Notes under the pieces: generated by a model | Told to the model about the DNA's origin: nothing | Database searches by the model: none | The model's input: only the letters and a program-made list of their open reading frames with translations | Origin: Chamaecrista fasciculata | Taxonomy: Eukaryota > Streptophyta > Magnoliopsida > Fabales > Fabaceae | Length of the DNA: 64,000 bases | Assembly: GCA_003254925.1 (NCBI GenBank) | Contig: QANZ01017969.1 | Location: 31,737 to 95,736, forward strand | Reading direction: 5' to 3' | Part shown: in pieces, positions 57,678-64,000 of the stretch | Position numbering within the stretch: position 1 is the stretch's first letter | Layout: the number at the start of each line of letters is the position of its first letter | Program-made: the position numbers and the translations under genes

Positions 57678-58760
57678 TAGATTCTGGTGCTACAAGGCAC
57701 ATTTGTGCTAATAAAGAACTGTACTCCTCCTTTGGAGAAGGGGATGATAAAATCTATCTTGTTGATTTGAAATTTCCAAAGTTCTAGGAAAAGAGAAAAT
57801 TGTGATTAAACTCACAACGGGAAAAAGTTTCAACTAAATGATGTTCTGTATGTACCTATTATGAAAGCCAATTTAATTTATGTTGCTCTATTAGTGAAAG
57901 CTGGGATTAATGTGTCAATTGAATCTGAAAAGATTATAATGACAAAGAATAATATTCTTGTGAGTGAGGGTTATTGTAATCAAGGATTGTTTGTTTTGAA
58001 TGATGATGATATGAATGAAAATTCTGTATATGTGGCTGTTTCCTATGATGTATGGCATGCTAGATTAGGACATGTTAATAATAAATATATGAAAAGGTTG
58101 CAACATCTTGGGCTAATATCTAATATTGATAATAGTGATGTTAGTAAGTGTGAAGTTTGTGTAGAAACAAAGTTGACTAAAAAATCACATTTTTCTACTC
58201 AAAGAGAAACTGAGTTATTATCTTTGATACATTCTGATTTGGCTGATTTGAAACAAACAGAGACTAGAGGTGGTAAAAGGTATTATGTGATTTTTATTGA
58301 TGATTTTTCTAGATATACTAAAGTATATTTGTTGAGAACAAAAGATGAAGTTCATGAAAAATTCATTTTTTATAAAACTGAGGTAGAAAACCAATTGAAT
58401 AGAAAAATAAAGAGAATTAGATCTGACAGAGGTGGAGAATATTTGTTGTTAAATGATCTTTGTGAAAAAGAAGGTATAATACATGAGATGACTCCACCTT
58501 GTTCACCTCAATCAAATGGAGTAGCTGAAAGGAAGAACAAAACTTTAAAAGAAATGATGAATTCTTTGCTTGTTAGTTCTGGTGCTTCTGATAATTTGTG
58601 GGGTAAAGCTGTGTTATCTGCTTGTTTTCTACAAAATAGGATTCCTCATAGGAAGACAGGTAAGACGCCTTATGAATTGTGGAAATGTTATGCACCTAAC
58701 CTGAAATATTTGAAAGTGTGGGGTGTCTTGCTAAAGTTTTATTACCTGATAATAAAATGA
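57671..58760 (+). pseudogene. copia protease-integrase remnant
   Basis: The protease active site WVIDSGATRHIC is encoded from about 57671; a further frame break lies near 57785. The integrase frame (57861-58760) has the HHCC zinc finger (HARLGHVN to CEVCVETK) and the catalytic core with FIDDFSRY, SDRGGEY and SPQSNGVAERKN, so the DDE residues are present. Near 58720 the frame shifts again within the segment reading LKVWG. Confidence 0.85.
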
Positions 58761-60616
58761 AGAAAATTGGTTCTAAAACTGTTGATTGTATGTTTATTGG
58801 TTATGCTCAACAATCTGCTGCTTGTAGATTTCTTGTTTTGAGAAGTGATGATGTTTTGAATAAAAACACAATTCTTGAAACTCAAGATGCTGAATTTTTT
58901 GAGAATGTTTATCCTTTGAAAGTTGAGCATGTGCATAAGAAAATTGATGAAAGTGTTGTATCTTCTGCCAATGAAACTTTGAAAGATGATTTATTTGAGT
59001 TAAGAAGGAGTAAAAGGCAAAGGAAAGAAAAATCTTTTGGAGATGATTTTTATACATTCTTAGTGCAAGATGAACCTAGGAATTTTTATGAGGCTATTTC
59101 TGTTTATGATGCTGATAAATGGAAAGAAGCTATTAAAGCTGAGATTGATTTTTTAAATAAGAATAAAACTTGGGTATTAGTTGATTTACCTCAAGGAGCA
59201 AAACCAATTGGTTGTAAATGGGTCTTTAAAAAGAAACTTTTCCTGATGGTTCTATTGATAAATATAAAGCGAGGTTGGTAGCTAAAGGCTATACACAAAA
59301 GGAAAATATTGATTATTTTGACACCTTTCTCTCCTGTGACTAGAATTTCTTCTGTGAGAATTTTGATTGCTTTAGCATCAATTCATAATTTGTATATTCA
59401 TCAAATGGATGTTAAAACTGCGTTTCTAAATGGTGATTTAGATGAAGAAATTTATATGGTACAACTTGAAGGTTGTAGTGTTCCTTGACAGGAGAATAAA
59501 GTGTGTAAATTAGTGAAATCATTGTATGGTTTGAAACAAGCACCCAAACAATGACATGAGAAACTTGATCAAGTTTTGCTAAGTGGTAATTTGTTTACTG
59601 TTGAAGTGGAAAGATGTGTTTACACAAAAGTTGTAAATAATGATTGTGTTATTATATGCTTGTATGTAGATGATATGTTGATTTTTGGTACAAGTATGAG
59701 TATTGTGCTTGAAACAAAATCTTTTCTTGCTTCTAATTTTGATATGAAAGATATGGGTGAAGCAAAAGTGATTTTGGGTGTTAAAATCATAAGGAATGAA
59801 AATGGTATCTTACTTTCTCAAGAACATTATGTTGAGAAAATTCTGAGAAAGTTTGATCAATTTGATAAATCTCCTTTGAGCTCTCCTTATGATTCTAGTG
59901 TGCAATTAAAGAAAAATAGAGGAGATCATGTGGCTCAATCTAAATATGCACAGATTATTGGGAGTCTGTTGCACTTAATGAATTATACCAGGCCTGATAT
60001 AGCTTATGCTGTGTGTAGATTGAGCAGATATACTCATTGTCCAAACAATGAACATTGGGAGGCCTTGGTAAGATTATTGAGATATTTGAGAGGTACCATG
60101 AACTATGGTATATTATATAGTGGATTTCCCGCTGTATTAGAGGGATACAGTGATGCTAACTGGATCTCAGATTCAGATGAGACAAAATCCACTAGTGGCT
60201 ATGTGTTTATGTTGGGTGGTGGGGCTGTCACATGGAGGTCAGCTAGACAAAAGATTATAACCAGATACTCGAGGGATTCTGAGTTTGTTGCTATGGAGCT
60301 AGCTGGTGCTGAGGCTGAGTGGTTGAAAAACTTCTTAGCAAATATCCCATTGAGTGACAAGCCTACACCATCAATATCGTTACACTGTGATAGCCAATCT
60401 GCGATAGCTACGGCTAATAATAGAACCTTTAATGGTAAAAGTAGACATATTCGATTGAGACATAATATTGTGAGGCAGCTGCTAAAAAATGATGTAATCT
60501 CAATTGATTATGTAAAATCAAGTATAAATCTTGCGGATCCGTTAACGAAACCTCTTGGGAGGAAACAAATTTTTGAAACACCGAGGGGAATGAGACTAAA
60601 GCCAATTGGAAATTAA
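58718..60616 (+). pseudogene. copia reverse transcriptase/RNase H remnant
   Basis: After the frameshift the polyprotein continues (58718-59281), breaks again near 59240, then has TGA codons at about 59486 and 59552; the second replaces the Trp expected in KQWHEK. The last open part (59576-60616) holds the RT catalytic [10 protein letters not shown], then GYSDANW and HCDSQSAIA of RNase H and the typical ending ADPLTKPL. It is inactive because of the breaks, which I describe without repairing. Confidence 0.88.
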
Positions 60617-61170
60617 CAGCGATGGCAACCCAACCTTTGAGATTGGTGACCCCATGAATAAGGTTCAATGGGTAAGAACAAGTCGTGTGTTAGTTCTGCT
60701 AGCACTAAAAGTTGTTATTTCCTATTCTATGGTGTGAGAAAGTGCTAGATCACATTTTGGTGAGGATGAGTAAAACTCTTAATGATTTTCATAGTCTTAC
60801 GAGACGGTGTATTAAGTGCAGATACACTTTATGAAATCACCTCTACGAATGTGGAGTGGGGCCGCTCCTATGAGATTATGGCAAAAATCTCTAGAGCATT
60901 CGTTATGAACCAGGCGTGCGCATGGCCGAAAAATAACGTGCAAAATCGATGTTAATAGCAGAAATGTGGGGGTATAACCTGACCCTTAGTACCTCTGTTA
61001 CACACCAAGAGTTGTTGGTTCATAGAAGCATGCTTCACTAACTTCTCTGTGTATCAAGAATTATTGGTCTAGGTCTAGTTCAAGTGGTAAATGACACTAG
61101 ATACAATGGTTATACACGTGAATAAAATTCAGTGAAAGAAATGAAGATTTATTTGACACATGTGGGGGAT

Positions 61171-61684
61171 TGTTGGAAATATTATATTTTTATAATATTA
61201 TTTTGTGTCAAATAAAGTCCTATTTTTGTGAGATCAAGGAAGAGCCAAAATATCTTTATCATTATTATTTTCTAGTCTTTATTTCCTATTTTAAAACTGT
61301 CAATTGATTGTGATTTATTTTGTGAAGGTTACTGATGAGAAAGTAATTGTGGCTAATAAGTTTTAAAATGAGTTTTATGAGTAATAAAGCAATTTAATAT
61401 GTGATTAAATTGTCTTTATTTGCTCTAATTTTTATTACCTTATATATTGGCTATCTTGATCAGAATGAACGTAACGTTGAGGGACTAATCTGTATCAACT
61501 CACTGAATTCTTATCTTCTGCTATTCTGAATCCTTGTTTGAGAAACAAGAAGTTCGATTAATCCTGGGGAGTGCCGCTTCCTAATTTCTGAGGGGTTGCA
61601 AAATATCTCTTTAGGACAGTGTCCTTGTGACGCGACTCGGACTAATCATATTGTATCCTACAATTTTTATACATATCCCCAACA
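61171..61684 (+). repeat. 3' LTR of copia element
   Basis: A 514-bp sequence begins TGTTGGAAAT right after the polypurine tract and ends TATCCCCAACA, with the short inverted termini TGTTGG/CCAACA. The matching 5' LTR is not in the assembly, so LTR divergence and insertion age cannot be estimated. Confidence 0.85.
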
Positions 61685-61861
61685 ATTTTAAGAGTTAGAT
61701 GTGTCGGTGTGCTCATATCAATACTGCATCCCGTGTTTGTATCAATATTTATACTTCAAATAGGAATACTAACCATATAGATATAACTAGTATCAATGAG
61801 AGAACACTTCATAATATTTGGTATGCTAACAATATAGATAAAACTAATATCAATATAACAT

Positions 61862-61895
61862 ACTAGGGGCTTTCTGTGTCCGTTATGGCACGAAA
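61862..61895 (-). mobile_element. Helitron-like 3' terminus
   Basis: On the minus strand the sequence reads CGTGCCATAACGGACAC (imperfect hairpin), then AGAAAGCCC and CTAG followed by T. A hairpin about ten bases before a terminal CTRR-T is the Helitron 3' end signature. Related ends occur at 63130 and, degraded, 45717. Confidence 0.45.
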
Positions 61896-62229
61896 ATATG
61901 TATGTAACGTTTGATTTGACATTTGTAGTTATTCAGTGACTAAATAATATATTTCTATTATTCAAGGACTAAATTGTTAGAAGTGTGAAAATTAAAAGAC
62001 TAAATAATAAATTTTAACAGTCTTAAATCTCATCTGCTACTTTCTCTCTCTCATTATTTATACACTAAGCCAATTATCAAGTTCCACATGTTTATTTCTT
62101 ATTTTTTTTATTTTTAATTTAATTATTTTTTACCAACCAAAAACACCCTCACACATATAATATAGTATTAGTATAGATATAGATATAGATATTGATCATA
62201 TCATTCTTATGGATAAAACTATTGTAATT

Positions 62230-62440
62230 TACATTTGCTTTAATCATTGATTTCTTTTTTATCAATTTTATATTATATATTATGAGTCACGTAGATTTTG
62301 TCGTTAATATTTGGTTAAAAATAAGAACAAACAATAAAATTGACCAAATTATTAAATATTAGAGACAAAATTGACTGGAAAAGAAATGGGAGACAAAATT
62401 GACCATTGGTATAAAGTTTAGCTAGCAACATAATTAGTGT
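62230..62440. repeat. AT-rich dispersed repeat, partial copy 3
   Basis: Shares with 26335-26690 the series TTTGGTTAAAAATAAGAACA (there TTTTGTCAAAATAAGAATAA), then AATAAAATTGACCAAA, then AGACAAAATTGACTG. Only the right half is represented. Confidence 0.4.
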
Positions 62441-62846
62441 TTTTGTCATTTTTTTTAAATAACGAAATAATCCTTTTTGTTTTTTGTTTTTTGTTTTGTT
62501 AATCAGATCATGTTTGGGGTAGCGTACTTAACCCATGACCCACAAAACTACCTGTGTTTTTGATCCATGACTAAATCAAAAGAAACCTAAATGCTTTTGA
62601 GACAACAATGCATTTAAATGGGGACTAGATTGAAATAAAATCTTGAGAAAAGAGAAATTCTGAACTTATGGAAACTCATGTTTGCAATTATAATCTATCC
62701 TTTTTCAGTACCTGAGTATAAACTACATAACACACCCATAAAATTCTTCTGCAATTTCGTTTTGGTCCATCTAACAAAAGAAATAGGACTTGAATTGGTA
62801 AAAGAAGTTTACATGGGAGTAAAATGAAATTTCCTCTTAACCAAGC

Positions 62847-62990
62847 TTGGTTGGCTAGCTCACTAGATCGCTTGAGCAAGGTCCGTCGGGGGTTCCAATC
62901 CCACCTTGTGTATGCAGCAACCAATAAGTCAGCGGCAGACTCTTGAATGGAGCACCAATACGCGGAGGCAACTATAAATACTATAAGCAG
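62847..62990 (+). mobile_element. tRNA-derived SINE-like sequence
   Basis: An A box TGGCTAGCTCACTAG (62852-62866) and a B box GGTTCCAATCC (62891-62901) lie 39 bp apart, the spacing of internal Pol III promoters. The tRNA-like head does not fold as a full tRNA and is followed by about 90 bp of unrelated body. This is the layout of plant SINEs. The 3' end and target duplication were not identified. Confidence 0.5.
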
Positions 62991-63119
62991 GTCAACGAGA
63001 GTGATATATATATATATACTAGAATGAAAAGTTATGGGACCAAAATTGCAACCAAAAAAGTTATGGGACCAAAATGAAACTTTTGTCATAGTTTTGGGAC
63101 CAAAAGTGCACTTAAGCCA

Positions 63120-63600
63120 TATATATATACTAGAGGCTTTGCGTGCCCTTAAATCAGGGACTAAATCGTTAACTTAGTAAAAAAGAAGGGATCAAATAAT
63201 AATTTTCCTCTTATTATTAATTTTGTACTATAGTTTTAAAATATGAACGACCAAAAAGGGGTGGAGCCATATAATATAAGATACATCTATTTGCTTTATT
63301 GATTTTGTTTGTGTATTTTGGGGGTTTACCTAGGGTTTTGTCTCAATGTGAAATTTACAGGGCTTTGATGTTGATTACTACCCGAACCTTAGTTTGAGGG
63401 GCGGGATTCATCCCATTAGAGTTATGGACGATTCTATTAAAGAAGATTTAGATAGATACTGCTCATCGGCAATACAACATTATAACAAGGATAAGGTCGA
63501 ATTGTTGCCTCTTAATTTTATTTTTGTTTGAACTTCATCCTTGCTTGTTTATGATTTTGTGATATTAACTTCAATTTTTGTTTATTTAGCATACAAACTT
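63120..63600 (-). mobile_element. Helitron-like repeat copy B with captured exon
   Basis: 63120-63286 is the intact relative of 45711-45890. Its minus-strand end reads GGGCACG, about ten bases, CTAG then T next to (TA)n, as expected for a Helitron 3' terminus. To the right lies the exon-like segment 63360-63500. The 5' (TC) end was not found. Confidence 0.45.
63360..63500 (+). pseudogene. Exon-like fragment, cystatin/monellin-like
   Basis: After a good acceptor (TTTACAG) an open frame reads GFDVDYYPNLSLRGGIHPI, then residues like DLDRYCSSAIQHYNKDK, and meets a GT. The GG-I-x-P motif followed by an amphipathic helix ending in HYNK resembles plant cystatin-like proteins (consensus GG..D/P...ARFAVxEHN). 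There are no neighbouring exons, so I treat it as a captured or orphan fragment. The family assignment is tentative. Confidence 0.4.
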
Positions 63601-63639
63601 TGTGAAAACTACAAAGCTGGATTAGGATAAATCTAACCT

Positions 63640-64000
63640 TGAGTTCACAGTAGAAGGCAGCTTCCGGCCAGTGGGGGTCGTCGGAACCTGCAAACGAGAA
63701 TGCACAGGGGGCTCCCTGCGATTCTTCTCCGATGCTTAAGTTAGTGAGAGAAAGCTGGAGAGTTTGAATATTTTTAGAGTGAGAGAGTCGTTACCTTGGA
63801 AAGGCCTCCCCCTTTTCCTTTTATCCTCCTTCCCTTTTGTCTCATGTTCGTACGAGGTCTCTCTCTGAGACGTTGGGGGTGTACTCGGGATGTGTGAGGA
63901 AAAGGGGGTTGGTGTAGGTTTCTGCTTTTGACGTGACAGCTATCACTGCCAGGGTACGGTGGGATTTCCAACCTTCTCTCCTGGTTGTCAGTGATAGCCA
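63640..64000. repeat. Unidentified, less AT-rich sequence at right edge
   Basis: Composition changes sharply to GC-richer sequence with CT/GA-rich tracts. GCTATCACTG (63939-63948) and CAGTGATAGC (63989-63998) are perfect inverted decamers next to CCAG/CTGG. It resembles retroelement LTR or leader sequence more than a gene, but I cannot name it. Confidence 0.3.

Larger units (their letters stand above)
57224..61684 (+). mobile_element. Decayed Ty1/copia retrotransposon lacking its 5' LTR
   Basis: Contains, in Ty1/copia order, a gag remnant with a zinc knuckle, protease, integrase, reverse transcriptase and RNase H, then a polypurine tract (TGTGGGGGA, 61161-61169) and a complete 3' LTR. Integrase before reverse transcriptase defines copia. 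The 5' LTR, primer site and start of gag are absent; the element begins at (TA)n next to the single N at 57223. At least three frame breaks and two in-frame stops make it non-functional. It is opposite in orientation to RH18. Confidence 0.85.
57189..64000 (-). other. Transposon-filled upstream part of RH18 intron
   Basis: From the acceptor of the first visible RH18 exon to the window edge I find no helicase exon on the minus strand. Instead there are the copia element, a Helitron-like end at 61861, dispersed repeat copy 3, a SINE-like sequence, a second Helitron-like repeat with a captured exon, and an unidentified repeat at the right edge. It is an intron only if the RH18 5' exons lie beyond 64000. 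Confidence 0.5.

Noticed and set aside
57861..60616. copia open frames as host genes
   Set aside because: Integrase, reverse transcriptase and RNase H motifs in copia order, a polypurine tract and an LTR identify a retrotransposon; the frames are broken.
62847..62920. SINE head as a functional tRNA gene
   Set aside because: A and B boxes are present, but the acceptor and anticodon stems do not form.

Overview
This window is nuclear DNA of a flowering plant, almost certainly a eudicot. Genes are split by GT-AG introns, the spacers are AT-rich, and every recognisable protein has a plant-type counterpart. Transposon remnants, a plant tRNA-Lys gene and several N positions mark it as part of a draft assembly. 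I cannot name the species.

Layout. A single-exon U-box/ARM E3 ubiquitin ligase lies at 3395-5371 (+). A SAM50/Omp85 mitochondrial outer-membrane assembly gene (8340-14155, -) is divergent from a MAD3/BUB1-family spindle-checkpoint gene (BMF3-like, 14836-16793, +); they share a 680-bp promoter interval. A small secreted Ole e 1-domain protein (17148-17669, -) converges on BMF3. Next come a nine-exon LRR receptor-like pseudokinase (18952-22530, -), a glutaredoxin-like/CxxC-cluster protein (27973-28680, -), a two-exon MSP-ankyrin (Vapyrin-architecture) gene (33995-36322, +), a single-exon PNGase A-like gene (37499-39340, +), a seven-exon eIF2-alpha gene (39963-43415, -), tRNA-Lys(CUU) (43656-43728, -), a two-exon LBD transcription factor (49719-50674, +) and the last six exons of the DEAD-box helicase RH18 (55520-57188, -). 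The helicase 5' part lies beyond the window or is lost.

Gene order. SAM50, BMF3, Ole e 1, PNGase A, eIF2-alpha and RH18 match, as far as I recall, Arabidopsis At5g05520, 05510, 05500, 05480, 05470 and 05450 in the same order. This is an ancient collinear block interrupted by extra genes and transposons. The genes do not form a pathway; they are housekeeping and signalling genes that stayed neighbours.

The spacers hold a hAT-type MITE with an internal 28-bp satellite, several foldback elements, a solo LTR with target duplication, LINE RNase H remnants, a SINE-like sequence, Helitron-like ends with an apparent captured exon, and a decayed Ty1/copia element 35 bp from an RH18 splice acceptor. 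The copia 5' LTR is missing exactly at a single-N position, which suggests a collapsed gap. The most interesting protein-level signal is the BMF3-like tail: three copies of a helical motif interleaved with three ABBA-like degrons. No prokaryote-like system, CRISPR array or viral genome was found.
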